Shown here in pieces: positions 1 to 11,930 of a stretch of DNA of 64,000 nt (position 1 is the stretch's first letter; every line of letters starts with the position of its first letter). The translations under genes and the position numbers were made by a program. The stretch comes from Owenia fusiformis. Its lineage: Eukaryota; Annelida; Polychaeta; Sabellida; Oweniidae. The stretch lies in the NCBI GenBank assembly GCA_903813345.2, contig CAIIXF020000002.1, positions 10,166,650 to 10,230,649 on the forward strand, in the 5' to 3' direction. The notes under the pieces are model-generated. The model made no database searches. It worked only from the letters and a program-made list of their open reading frames with translations, and was not told the DNA's origin.

Positions 1-456
1 ATAGTAAGCACTCTTACATTATGAAACATAATATAACATTGAACTTGTTCTCATACCTTCATCATAATTTGATTATATAGAATTATTAAAATTACAGCTT
101 ATTAAAAAATCATGTCACATTATATAAATATTGTACTCAGCCGAGGTGAATTCCTTTCACAATTGATATACTTAAGAAACCGTAAGGGAATGCGAAATCA
201 CTTCGAGGAAATATCAGAGGTGACCGTGTTAAACAAAATAGAAAGAATTATTTGTTTCATTGTTTTTGGGGTATAATTAAGCGATATCCTCCCCTAACCC
301 CAATATACTGTATGTACCTTAGTGTACCAAGCATTTGCAAATTCTTAAGTACGGATACTATCCCTAGATATTGCCCGCAATGTATGGCTTGTTACCCAGT
401 GAAGCCGCTAAAAGTCGTTCATATTTCTTTTCATTAGAATCATATTCACTTCCGGT
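1..456. other. AT-rich stretch, no gene seen
   Basis: No exon, RNA gene or clear repeat could be supported here. The short open frame at 252-437 has no recognisable domain and no coding signature, so it is treated as chance. Confidence 0.5.
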
Positions 457-1165
457 TTGTTGTTGAACGTAATATTTTATGCAATCGGGGTGTCAACATT
501 GATCAACATTGATAAAGATCAAAATTTGTCACTAAATCAAAACAATTGGAAGAAGATAAATATACTTAACAAACTGAGTAACTTTGAACCTAAGTTATCA
601 TCTTTCACTTACAAAGTCCTTCATGGATTTTTAGCAACTGATACATACTTAAAAATGTGTGGACTCATAGAGTCAAACATTTGCACTTTTTGTAAAGCAA
701 ATCCTGAAACAATTTGCCATCTTCTGTATGAATGTACTATTGTGAGTGCCTTATTAAATGACAAATTTAAATAGCTCCCTTTAAAGCTCACAGTGTTATG
801 TACTAAACAAAATGTATTGATAGGACCTGAGTGTATTAATGAAAAACCGATCATCCTAAATAGTATGCTATGTATTTTTAAAAGGTATGTTTATTTGTGC
901 AAATATTCTATGCTAAAACCAACACTTAAAGGTTTTATAAGTAATGTGAAGGATTATTTTATTATGGACAAACGAGTTGGCAGATGTGATAAGTGGAAAA
1001 ATCGTGGAAGCAAAATTAAACAAATGACACTGATTTTTCCTTTAAATAAAAAAAATTGCCAAAGGTATAAAATTATTAAACACTAACGTGTAACCAATAC
1101 TGTATTGTAAAATGTACTTTTAACATGTAACTGTATTGTAATTGTTTTTTCTTCTCTGAAATAAA
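457..1165 (+). mobile_element. 5'-truncated LINE (non-LTR retrotransposon), 3' end of ORF2
   Basis: Two neighbouring frames (457-771 and 793-1083) read like the region after the reverse transcriptase domain of a LINE ORF2. A W-K-K-I start is followed by T-Y-K-V-L-H-G, then a zinc-knuckle-like C-x2-C-x5-E-T-x2-H-L-L-x-E-C motif near 690-735. After this comes a basic tail with I-F-K-R-Y-V-Y-L-C-K, typical of the last 100 residues of such proteins. A stop at 772-774 and a frame change separate the two parts, so the copy is dead. A run of AATAAA-type units near 1160-1175 fits a LINE 3' end. The clade (CR1/L2-like or other) cannot be fixed. Confidence 0.7.
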
Positions 1166-1309
1166 ATAAATAAAATGAAAAAGTTATCCTATTCTTAGTA
1201 GTGTTATAGCTAAATAACATGTGGGAATAAAATTGATGACCGGGAGATACATAGAGCATATCCTACGAATTTAGCAGAAGTACTCGAAGGCAAAAACCGC
1301 TTTTACAAA

Positions 1310-1590
1310 CTGGCTTCTTACGTACTACAGAAGCCGGCTTCTGGAGTCACCAAGAAGCCGGCTTTCAAAAGCCGGCTTCTGAAGGACAACAGAAGCCGGC
1401 TTCTGGAGTCACCAAGAAGCCGGCTTTTACAAACTGGCTTCTTACGTACTACAGAAGCCGGCTTCTACAGTCAACAAGAAGCCGGCTTTTAAAAACCGGC
1501 TTCTGAAGGACAACAGAAGCCGGCTTCTGGAGTCACCAAGAAGCCGGCTTTTAAAACTGGCTTCTTACTTACTGACGTACTGCAGAAGAT
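1310..1590. repeat. AAGCCGGCTT palindrome array, left arm
   Basis: About ten GAAGCCGGCTTCT-type units occur at irregular spacing, separated by short linkers such as GGAGTCACCA and ACGTACTACA. Each unit is its own reverse complement, so the arm can extrude many small hairpins. Confidence 0.8.
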
Positions 1591-3510
1591 GGCTTTTGAA
1601 TATCGTTTATATTGTCATATGTTTGCAAAACTATACGGGTAAATTGAATTCTAAGCATGAATATCGATGAATTTGATCACGTTCATCAATTCCAAAAATA
1701 TTATGCATTGTATTTCTGTTTAATAAAAACGCACCGCTCATTTTTCAAAACTGGCTCCAATTTGGAGCCAGTTTTCAAATCAGCTCGCACCATTAAACAC
1801 AAGCTATGAACGGACAATCTAGCCACTGGGAATCACGAGATACTGTCTCCCGATCATTTTGATGTGGATTATGCATCTTATTCTCGTATAATCTGCATGA
1901 AAATAAGGAAAAACTGAAAAATATGTAAAATTATAACATAATTCAAGATTTTTTGCAAAAAGTCATTTCAAGTCAAAACTATGAGAGAAAATTGAAGTCT
2001 AAGTAAAAATATCGATGAATTAGATTATGTTCACTAAATCAGAACAGATTAATATGCATTGCATTTCAATTTTATAAAAACGCATCACTCATTTTTCAAA
2101 ACTGGCTCCAACTTGGAGCCAGTTTGCAAATCAGCTCGCTCCATCTTACACAAGCTATGTAGGGGCAATCTAGCAACTGGGAATCACGGGATACTGTCTC
2201 ACGATTATTTTTATGTGAATTATGCATCTTATTCTCGTATAATTGGCCTGAAAATGAGAAAAAAAACTGAAAAATACGTTAAATTGTAACTTATTTCAAG
2301 ATTTTTTGCAAAAAGTCATTTCAAGCCAAAACTATGAGAGAAAATTCATTTCTAAGTAAAAATATCGATGAATTAGATCGTGTTCACTAGATCAGAATAG
2401 ATTATACATTGCATTTCCGTTTAATAAAAAGAATAAGATGCATAATGCACATAGAAATGATCGTGAGACAGTATCCCGTGATTCCCAGTTGCTAGATTGT
2501 CCCTACATAGCTTGTGTAAGATGGAGCGAGCTGATTTGTAAACTGGCTCCAAGTTGGAGCCAGTTTTGAAAAATGAGCGGTGCGTTTTTATTAAACGAAA
2601 ATGCAATGCATAATCTATTCTGATTTAGTGAACGTGATCTAATTCATCGATATTTTTACTTAGAAATGAATTTTCTCTCATAGTTTTGGCTTGAAATGAC
2701 TTTTTGCAAAAAATCTTTAAATATATTACAATTTTATGTATTTTTCAGTTTTTTTTCTCATTTCATGCAAATTATACGAGAATAACATGCATAATGCACA
2801 TAAAAATAATCGTGAGATAGTATTTCGTGATCCCCAGTTACCAGATTGTACCTACATAGTATTTGTCATATCGGGCGAGCTGATTTGCAAACTGGCTCCA
2901 AGTTGGAGCCAGTTTTGAAAAGTGAGCGGTGCGTTTTTATTAAACGGAAATGCAATGCATAATCTATTCTGATTTAATGAATGTGATCTTATTCATCGAT
3001 ATCTGTGCTTAGAATTCAATTTACTGTCATAGTTTTGGCTTAAAATGACTTTTTCCAAAAAATCTTGAAATATGTAATAATTTTACGTATTTTTCAGTTT
3101 TTTCTCATTTTCATGCAAATTATACGAGAATAAGATGCATAATGCACATAACAATTATCATGAAACAGTATTCCGTGATTCCCAGTTGCTAGATTACCCC
3201 TACATAGTTTGTGTAAGATGGAGCGAGCTGATTTGCAAACTGGCTCCAAGTTGGAGCCAGTTTTGTAAAATGAGCGATGCGTTTTTATCAAACAGAAATG
3301 CAATGCATAATCTACTCTTATTTAACGAACATGATTTAATTCATCGATATTTTTACTTAGACTTCAATTTTCTCTCATAGTTTTGACTTGAAATTACTTT
3401 TTGCAAAAAATCTTGCAATATGTTACAATTTTACTTATTTTCAATTTTTCTCATTTCCATGCTAATTATACGAGAATAAGATGCATAATGCACAACAAAA
3501 TGATTCAGAG

Positions 3511-3672
3511 AGAGAATCTGGCTTTTAAAACTGGCTTCTTGGTAACTGCAGAAGCCGGCTTCTGTAAGTCATTCGAAGCCGGTTTTTAAAAGCCGGCTTC
3601 TTGGTGACGCCAGAAGCCGGCTTCTGATGTACTGTAGAAGCCGGCTTTAAAAGCCGGCTTTGAAAGCCGGCT
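3511..3672. repeat. AAGCCGGCTT palindrome array, right arm
   Basis: The same palindromic unit as at 1310-1590 recurs about eight times, closing the composite element on its right side. Linkers such as TTGGTGACG match linkers of the left array in inverted orientation. Confidence 0.8.
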
Positions 3673-3689
3673 TTGTATATTTGCCTTCG

Positions 3690-6020
3690 ACTCTTTCTCG
3701 AATTTAGGGATACGATTTTTATCCATAATTGGATATCGCCCATTTCCACGAGTAGCCGAGAAGAGATCTGCAATATTCAAGAGTGGATAAAAATGATAGT
3801 CGAGAAAATCATAGGATATCATATTTATCATATGTATGGACATAAAATAATTAAAACTAAAAGTTGTTGTTTTTTAATTCTTTTCTAATTTTTTCATTTG
3901 ATCTTCAGTGAACTTATTTTTACAAAATGAAAAACTCATTTTTACTTTAACATAACCTTAGAACTATATTGTCAAACAGACAAGTGGTTATAACAATTTT
4001 TAATTTTTTCAATTTTTTTCAATTTTTTAAAAATTGTTTTTCTGAATTTCGTTTTTTCAAATTTGTTTTTTTCAAAATATCTTTAAATAGTATCCGTCGA
4101 AGGCGCATACCATGATAATTATCTTGTGTTGTTATTCCCATGTATATTTACTATTTAGTATCCATCGTACATATCGAGGCGTCAACGTCGTTCTCTAATA
4201 CAATTGTATATCTGGGGAACTTACAATTTTTTAACCATTAATTAATTAATTAATTTTTTAATGTATTATATACTATTCAATATAACTATCTCTTAATCCA
4301 TAAAAGGAATAACCAATCATGTCAATCAATCATTTGAAAAACGGTGAGTTTTCCCTGTACAGGAAGCAACGGGGGTAATGTGTTTGGTATTTATAAACAC
4401 TCTATTGTATTGACACAATAGGACATATGTATGATGTTACAAGACTCTCCGATTTTAAAACATGAAAATCTTTCGAATTTTTATGCAAAAAGTAATAGTC
4501 CCATATACCGTTGTACAGCTTTACATGTCCTCTTTGAAACTAGAAATATCATGGGAAACTAAAAATCGGACAACTTGATTTGTCGACCATCTACATCTAG
4601 AAATAGTTGTCCACTTTTTAGCAGTCTTTTAAAGTTATGATATGAGCTTTGAGCAATTTTCAATGAAATAAGAAATTTAAATAAAACTTAATAAGTATAA
4701 AACTTAAATAGTATATATGTTTTACATTTTTAAATATACCCTTGTATTTAATTGAATTATGTTTCATATATTTCAGGGAAATATATACACGAGATGTTTA
4801 AATGTGTTTATTGAAAGTAATATAATTTATCAGAGTGATCTAAAATTTAAATTCAAATCCGAGTTGGTTACAAAGGGAAAAAAGACAGATATGGAATCAA
4901 AACTAAATATGATTTCATGTCAGGAATGAATATTCTGGGATAAAAAGCTTATTTTCAAGTCGAAATTGAATATGGGCTTTATTCATCGGAACAATATAAT
5001 GCTTCTCTCGGAAAATATCATATTGTCCTTTGGACTGCCATATTCCATCCCTCCCAGTGAACATCTTCTATATGCCCTATGTCATTTGATCAGTGCTTGA
5101 TCCAGGCCTATCACAATATATAATCAAATAATCAGACCTCATACAAATGGCTTATATCATTGCTCGTACTGTATCTTGGATCATGAATTTGAAACAAATA
5201 TGTATCGTTGTGTGATCATGTCTGATTCGACCACGTGCGTGATCTTGGTACTACGAGGACCAGGTGAAGTCCAAAATAATACTGGAAAACATGATCTCAA
5301 ACAATAGGGATGGATTTAAACAATTTGAACAAATAAAAAACACAAAAGTACGAGATTTATGAACTTTAATTTACTGTCTTATTATCTTTTACAACCATAA
5401 AGTTTCATAATTCTTAATGTTGACATTACAAATGGGTGCGCAAGACCGACTGAGAGAAAAGTACAATTTATTCAAGTTCGGTTTTTGAACCCACTCGAAA
5501 ACCTTTGAATATTAAAATTATGTCAATTAATATAATAGCATTTCTACTATGAATTGACGAACTTTCTGAATTCTCCTGATTTGGCATGTTGCCAAAAAGA
5601 ATTATTTCTTCAATAAGTAATTAGACGTTTACTATATTTTTCTCATGTATGCCACCATAACTTTGAACATTGTGTATTGAATGGAATTGAAAAGAGAGTA
5701 TCAATGTATATAATAAAAAAAGTACGATAAAGTAAATTAGGAAGTTCAATCGGGACTTTACTTTGTTTTTATTGACTATTCATGAGTTACCAAAATTAAT
5801 GAAATATACATCTTACATATTGTAACACCTACTGGTTTTAATAAGTTAATAAGAGTTTATTAAATAAAAAAAATACAATTAGACTGCCCTATGACGTTTG
5901 CAGTGTGCTCTTGAAATAACTTACGAGATGCATTGATTACACGACGCAAGCCGCAATTGGTTGATTGACATTTCCACACACGTGTCGGATTCTAGTTAAG
6001 CCGCTGCATCTGTAACACGG
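3690..6020. other. Intergenic AT-rich DNA upstream of CTLD-like gene 1
   Basis: The stretch holds A/T runs and low-complexity TTTTTCAATTTT-type sequence near 3990-4075. No exon with splice sites and no clear repeat was found. Short open frames here are unsupported. Confidence 0.5.
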
Positions 6021-6069
6021 ACTACCTGCAAAGTAATGACGCAAATGTCTCCAAATTTCTTCTATATAA
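6021..6069 (+). promoter_or_regulatory. Core promoter of CTLD-like gene 1
   Basis: A bZIP-like TGACGCAAA site (6037-6045) lies exactly 26 bp upstream of a TATATAA box (6063-6069), start to start. The TATA box is 52 bp before the ATG. The block ACTACCTGCAAAG followed by AATGACGCAAATG is nearly identical upstream of gene 3 (23489-23537) with the same 26-bp spacing, which argues for function because surrounding non-coding DNA has diverged. Confidence 0.75.
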
Positions 6070-6114
6070 CCCGTTAACACAAGTGATCTTTCAATACTAC
6101 CTTGGACTGACAAG

Positions 6115-8394
6115 ATGGCAACTTCAACGCGCTTCAACGTCTTTGGCCTAGGCTCCCTCGCACTGCTGGTAAGTACTTGCGTAACATTTTACATATACAA
6201 AATAAAATATATTTATTTGTTCTTAATTCTTATATGACTAAAGTAAACCTAGGCCATCGATTTTGAGGTTGATTTTTAAGATTGAGTGATTTATGGTATG
6301 CACCATGATTAAAATGAAGGAGTGTTCATTTTTACTATATTTCATCTCGTTACGATAATAACGTAAAAATACTGTAAGCAGTTGCAGAAATAAAACTTTG
6401 CCGACACATATACATGCACATATAAGATAACTGAACTTGAACCAAATTATTCTATTTCACGTTTTTCTAATCGTTTGTGGTACCAGATTTGACTGTAATT
6501 TTTCTTAATTTGAAAGTTAAAAACCTGACAGAATCGTTCAAACAGGGGAAAGATCTATTGGTAAATAGTTTTGAGCACATATCTAATGTTACATTAGTTA
6601 TAAAGAGTGGTTCTCTGGAGCCACCTTAGAATTTTAGAAAAGCTTTATCAATAATGGAATTTTCATTAAAGTATGTTTATGCCTAATAGATACCATCATT
6701 GGCTTTGAGATAAGAGAAAGTTACATTTCACTCGAGGCATTCTCTTCAGGCCAAATCACTCAAAATGTAATTACTGCTTATAGATGGCGTGTCTGCTGAT
6801 AGGTGACGCAACTGCTGCTGATCCAGGTAAGGAAGCCATTAAAAAATAGAATAAGGGTCAGGCTAGGTCTTTTTGGGTTCTGAAAGTTGTCGCCCAACGT
6901 TCAAGAAAAAAGAATTTCTAGGCCTGATCCGTTTTGATATTTTTGACGCAGAGAATATTTAGAAGTACTTAAAATATTTAGAAAATTTAAAAACGTCTCT
7001 TTGTGCATTTGAAAGTATACCGATTCAATTCGTCGATATCTAAGAAAATTCAACAAGCATTCATTTTCAGAATTCGCTTTCTCAATCCCTGGGTATAAAA
7101 AGTACCTGTCTTTTGATTCCAGTTTATACCGAGGGTGATTTTAGCGCTAGCAGTTACAACTCGACGCATTGTTGGATTCTCACCAACTATAGGCATCGAC
7201 TCACCCAGCCTCACAGGATTTACAGAATGGTGGAACTTTGCCTCAATGGGGGATCTAATACACTCTGTGAGGTTAAAGTCGCATCAGCAGAAGCTGGTAT
7301 GTTGACATCAATGAAATATTTACAGATCTATTCTCACCATTGTTTCTAAATAAACTTCAGTTTTGTTCAGATGCTCTAGATCTTATGCAGTGAAACAAGC
7401 ATTGATATACATGGTCGGGGGCCTAGGAATGATCCGTATCACTAAAAATATGAAAATGATACACATATTTCAGTTTAAACAAAACATTTGTTTAAATTCC
7501 TATTATGTTATATTGCATTGAATGAATATGAATATATAAGTCAGAGGCATATATGGCTTAAGGGATATCTCTGTGCATCTTAAACTTGCACTCATAGCAA
7601 GTTGTAGCGATTTCAATAAAAGCAGCGAACTGCAGCGAACTTTTTGAAGTTTTATCCTCGATTTTTCAAGTTTGATCGTTTCGTTATTTCGATTTTGATT
7701 ACATTATTTCAAGTTTGATCGTTCAAAGCGTAATTGTTACATCATTTCTAGTTTGATCGTTTAATTGCATCAAGTCTAATCGTTAAATCATTTCTAGTTT
7801 GATCGTGATCGTTTCATTATTTTTTCAAGTATAATCGTTTCACAATTTCAAATTTGATCGTTCAAGCTGGAGAACATTGTACTTTGAATTCCTAGAACTA
7901 ATTCTTGTTTCCTTGCAGGTTGCCCAGTAGGATTCTCATTTCAGTACGAAGACAGCTGCTACAAAAGGATCCCTGGATGGCGTAAACACGATTATGCTGC
8001 AGCCCTGTGCCAATCTTACGGTGCATCGTAAGTAGACTTTTGACCATAGTTTAACAGTAATATTTACTTGAACAAACGTTCTACTAATTGACTTAATCTT
8101 TGGAAAATTATATATTTTTAATGTTTAAAACAACTTTTAAGCCACACCTCACAGAGATTGGACAATAAATAAATAGAAAACATGTTTACCAACAATTCGT
8201 GTGAACTATACAATGTTGGAATAAAAATATAACCATTGCTATATTTTAACAGGTTGGCCTACATGAGCGAGGACGACAGCGACGCTGAGTTGAACGCCGT
8301 CGGAGGGTTAATAGTCCTAGATGGCGGGGCACCTTGCAATGGAGTCTCTGAGTATACACTTGGAAACGCGGAAATACCACCTTATAGTCCGTAA
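6115..8394 (+). CDS. Small secreted C-type-lectin-like protein, permuted halves (gene 1)
   Basis: Five exons join in frame: 6115-6168, 6784-6826, 7123-7296, 7919-8027, 8253-8394 (173 aa; intron phases 0,1,1,2). Residues 1-30 form a signal peptide with core LGSLALLMACLLIG, split by intron 1. Residues 33-90 (one phase 1-1 exon) resemble the C-terminal half of a CTLD: C49, C72 and L-C81-E. Residues 92-173 resemble the N-terminal half: C92-P, S-C104-Y-K, W111, A-L-C121, then a helix-2-like D-A-E-L-N-A-V-G, C155 and a final E-I-P-P. The halves are thus in reverse order to a normal CTLD. N-S-T (45-47) is a possible N-glycosylation site. Intron 2 is only 296 bp and shows no hidden N-half exon. A carbohydrate-binding or immune role is only an inference from the family; calcium-site motifs such as EPN are not intact. 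Confidence 0.85.
7655..7870. repeat. Degenerate tandem repeat in intron 3 of gene 1
   Basis: A motif close to TTTCTAGTTTGATCGTT recurs about seven times at roughly 30-35 bp spacing. It lies wholly within the intron, 50 bp before the exon 4 acceptor. Confidence 0.6.
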
Positions 8395-8570
8395 ATACTG
8401 TTAAAAAGCGCCTGTTCTTACCTACTATGGCGTGAACAACTTATGTAGTGTATTTTACGACGAGAATCAACGATAAAACAAACATTCCAGCTCAGAAATG
8501 TTAAAATTAGAGTTAGTTAAATAATAGGACTTTGGACACGCCACATTGGAAAATTCAAAAACATTTACAA

Positions 8571-8576
8571 AATAAA
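8571..8576 (+). terminator. Likely poly(A) signal of gene 1
   Basis: AATAAA lies about 180 bp after the stop codon of gene 1. It is the first consensus hexamer downstream. Confidence 0.5.
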
Positions 8577-8756
8577 AACACTTGTGTTCTGACATTCACG
8601 AAATAGGATTCATTGTGTTACCTAGGTTGTATACCTTCTCTGACTTAACGTTGATGAAGGAAAAGGGTGTGACAGATGTGATTGTACCCATATCATGTGG
8701 TGATCTCTGCTTGCCATATACTAATGAGGAATATTGTCACCATCAGGCAAAAATAC

Positions 8757-8835
8757 AAGGTGTCCACAAAGTATCTTTACATACAATACAAAGCTTGTGT
8801 AAAGTGTAAAGATACTTTTTGGACACTCTGTACAA
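8757..8835. mobile_element. Short mariner-type MITE / hairpin
   Basis: GGTGTCCACAAAGTATCTTT faces GTAAAGATACTTTTTGGACA across a small centre, giving about 22-bp inverted ends. The GGTGTCC start resembles ends of mariner-derived elements. No protein is encoded. Confidence 0.55.
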
Positions 8836-9057
8836 TAGAGGGGGGACAATACGCCTATGAAACATTCATCTTTATCACACCATTTTCCCATCACAGGCTC
8901 CTATCAATTTAGCTATCTCTGTCATCATATACTACTTACAACACTCAATTACTTTGTTATTGGATTGATATCTTTGGATATTTTGAATAAAATTGCACAT
9001 TTAGTACACAAAAAGCCTGTTTCTTTATGTTTTGCAAATTTGATCATAGATATTGGG

Positions 9058-9560
9058 GCTTGTTATGTCATCACCAAAAAGTGGTGACATATTGTTATGG
9101 TCCCCGTTTTTTGACGGCCGTCGGCGGTTGTTGGTTGGTGATCGGTGGTTGGCGATCGGCATCTGTAACAAATTCTTACAACTGCCAATAACTTAACAAA
9201 TACTGTTTAGACTGACTTCAATTTTTCAAAATCATTTACAAGTTTTCAGAAGTTCAAATGTGACTTTATATTTAAGATTTGACATTTGATGACCTTTTCA
9301 AGGTCAAAAGGTTAAAAAGGTCAAAAGACTATTTTTCTAACTTGCTTCAAATTGACCATTCTTTCAAAATTATCTACAAGATCACAGAAGTTCAAATCTG
9401 ACTTTAGATTTCTCCTTCAATGACCTTCTCAGGGTCAAAAGGGTCTTTTTTCAACCAGCTTCGATCTTAAGTCAGAAATTCAAATCTGACTTAAGATCGA
9501 ACTCATAATATTATGAGCAACTAGGTGGTGACATTTGTCATGTTAATGCCTTGTACACTG
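9058..9560 (-). mobile_element. GTGGTGAC-end MITE, copy A (long form)
   Basis: This is the longest copy of a dispersed family with GTCACCAC/GTGGTGAC ends. It begins with a TCACCAAAAAGTGGTGA palindrome at 9068-9088, carries a G-rich GGTTGTTGGTTGGTGATCGG block (reverse complement of the GACGCCAAACACCGACC block of other copies), and ends with GGTGGTGACATTTGTCATG near 9525-9545. The interior has two related copies of a segment of about 115 bp. No coding capacity. Confidence 0.65.
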
Positions 9561-11110
9561 CGGGATCCACAGTCTGTATTATCCCTTGTAACACATAGCA
9601 TTAGGTCAAGAGGGAAAATATGGATCTAAAATACACTGCAGTATGACCAAACCGTGTCAAAAACATAAACGAAAGCAAAAACCTTTTACCGACGTGAGCT
9701 AAAACGTCGTATGAAGAGTGAAGACAGGGCTCTGATTATTTCGTTTGTAAATCGATATATTAAAGTAATGAAGAAGAATAAAGAAAATATAGGAGCCTCC
9801 AAGAACCTTGCCAATACGTCCCTCTATTAACATTTTCTGAAAAAAAGAATTGAGATATCTCATCAAATAGGGAAATCATTGAATATTGGCGATGCAGAAA
9901 TGTCAAGAAATTCAATAGAATACATTCATTAGAGTAACCTTACGATTTGATGGACGATTTTGAAAGCTTTTTAAAAATTGTCATAACATGAAATGATATT
10001 AAAGCAAAATAACATTATAAAATTGTGTCAATTTCGCGGATACATGATGATATGCTAAACTCACTCGGGCCAATTTCGTCGAGCATCGAAGGTCAACGAA
10101 AGGTCAAATATGAGATCAGTTTACGGGTATTGACTTTGATGACTCTAAGAAAATATTGATTGAAGAGTGAGCCGAATATTAACACTTTCACTATTTCTAA
10201 GGTCGTTAAACATCAACGGAAAATGAAAACGTTAAATTATAGATACATTTTTACAGTTGCAACAGTGAATATCATATATACTATTCAATTATGAGTTCAA
10301 TTTTGAGAAACTTTTCATCATTCCTTTAATAACCTTGATCTTGTGATCGTCAAGGTCGATACCACTGACCTAGTCATTTTGATTAATATTATTTTCAACT
10401 CAAATAAACGGTTCAAAAAGTAACTTTTTGACCCTTTTGAAGGTCAGCAAGAGGTCAAACTTGATCCAAGTCATCCAAGATATGAGTTCCTGATAAAGTA
10501 TATTTTGTTGATGATTTCGTTTATGGAAATAACTTGAGGCAAGTTGAATCTTTTCTTCGTTTCACAACCTTTTTCAACTGTATAACTGTATCCAGACAGG
10601 ATCCGAAACGTCCTGTTTAGTAAAATAAAGGTTGTGAAAAGAAGAAAAAATATTTTTGTGATTTGATAATCCAACCTGAAGAACATGTTTAAGAAGTTGA
10701 ATCTTGCTTCCGCATTGACGATGTTTATACCAAAATTTCTTGAGACTTGAGACTTTTTTGAGCCTGCAAACCTTTTCAGTATAACAGCACTGTTAAAATG
10801 ATTTCACGAAATTAACAGTAACAAACGAATCTCAGTTAAGTTCAGTACTAAGTTCAACTATAAATTACCACAAAGAGGCGGGTACGTTATTGCAAGCTTT
10901 TTAGACAGCTCTTACCTAAGGTTTAATAATTATTTCACCACAAAAACAAATGCATTTGTTTGACCAATATATCATCTTCAATAAGGGGCAATAGAATGAA
11001 AGTAAAGTCGAACGGATTATATCTTAAGCTGTCATTAATCCATCCATCATCACCAATTTTTCGCAATAATAATGAACCAATTTTTTTTACCTTTTTTCCT
11101 TTATATGTCC
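9561..11110. other. Intergenic DNA without recognisable gene
   Basis: No exon could be supported. A GGGATCCACAGTCTGTA-type dispersed motif at 9563-9590 recurs near 27810 and 63855. The rest is AT-rich unique-looking sequence. Confidence 0.45.
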
Positions 11111-11930
11111 CCACCACCACAGTGTGGGGCCATATTCTCGGCCTGCGCGCATCGTCTGTCTGTTCGTCCGTCCGTCCGACAGTTTTCTCAAAAACCGCCA
11201 TCACTTTCAAACTTTTAGGGATAACTTATGAGTATGAACAGATCCGGTAAAAAAAGTTCGACTTGATATCTACTTCCTGTCGGCCATTTGAAGTCCAATG
11301 CTGAAATACTTGTCTGCAAACTGAGAAACGGCTTCACAATTACTTTTAAAACTAACATATTCACCCTATGCTTAGTGAGCGGAGCTAATTTCAAGGGTGA
11401 TGGTAAGACGAGGCATGGCGCCCAAAAACCAAAGAATATTAGTACCATAATCTTTTAAGTCGTATTATTGCAGCATAAGGTGATGATATTATGATATTTT
11501 ATGCTGTTTCAGAAGTGAAAGATGTTAAACTATGCACCGTTTGTTTTACATCCAATAAAACGAATATTTAAGATGAAACGGTCGTTTAAAGATACAATTT
11601 GAAATTACCGCAAGAAATCACAACCTAATATTGTCAATATGTCAATAATTCCTGATCGATGTCACATATAAAGATATATGTACCTAGATATGTTTTATTT
11701 TTTCATATATGCGAAATAAGGCGGTCTCTAGTTATGTACATCCAATACAAAATGAATGTTTACTAGAGTGTCTATTCGGCGATCAGAATTTCGATGACGA
11801 GCAATGGCGATGTAATTTGCGAAGAAAGCATCAGTGCACCTAGTTACAGGCCAGGTTTGGGCGCCTTGCCTCGTCTTTACCATCACCCTTGAAATTAGCT
11901 CCGCTCACTAAGCATAGGGTGATATTGTTT
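11110..11930. repeat. Dispersed repeat with 67-bp inverted arms
   Basis: Arms at 11361-11427 and 11857-11923 are near-perfect reverse complements (CACCCTATGCTTAGTGAGCG versus its complement). The left part (11115-11220) has a compositionally distinct GCCTGCGCGCATCG and GTCCGTCCGTCC stretch, of a kind often found in dispersed invertebrate repeats. The overlapping open frames on both strands are products of the repeat and are not called as genes. Confidence 0.55.

Larger units (their letters stand above)
1290..3680. mobile_element. Foldback-like composite inverted repeat
   Basis: The block is a large imperfect palindrome. Outer arms are arrays built from the 10-bp palindrome AAGCCGGCTT (about 1310-1590 and 3511-3672). 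Inside lie five copies of a unit of about 350 bp: two in one orientation (about 1650-2410) and three inverted (about 2425-3490), so the centre is near 2420. Each unit carries a perfect or near-perfect hairpin of about 27 bp, CTGGCTCCAA facing TTGGAGCCAG (near 1747-1775, 2098-2125, 2540-2566, 2889-2915, 3238-3264), and a conserved ATAAAAACGCACCGCTCATT box. Inverted arms made of tandem repeats resemble Foldback/Galileo-type elements. No transposase frame is present. Confidence 0.6.

Noticed and set aside
2059-3380. Several related open frames with G-S-N-L-E-P-V-x-K-S-A-R-S-I-L-H-K-L-C
   Set aside because: They repeat because the 350-bp units of the foldback-like element repeat in both orientations. 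The most conserved part is a DNA hairpin and not a protein pattern.
10935-11250. Overlapping open frames of 91-96 codons on both strands
   Set aside because: They lie in a dispersed repeat (GTCCGTCCGTCC region) and have no domain signature.
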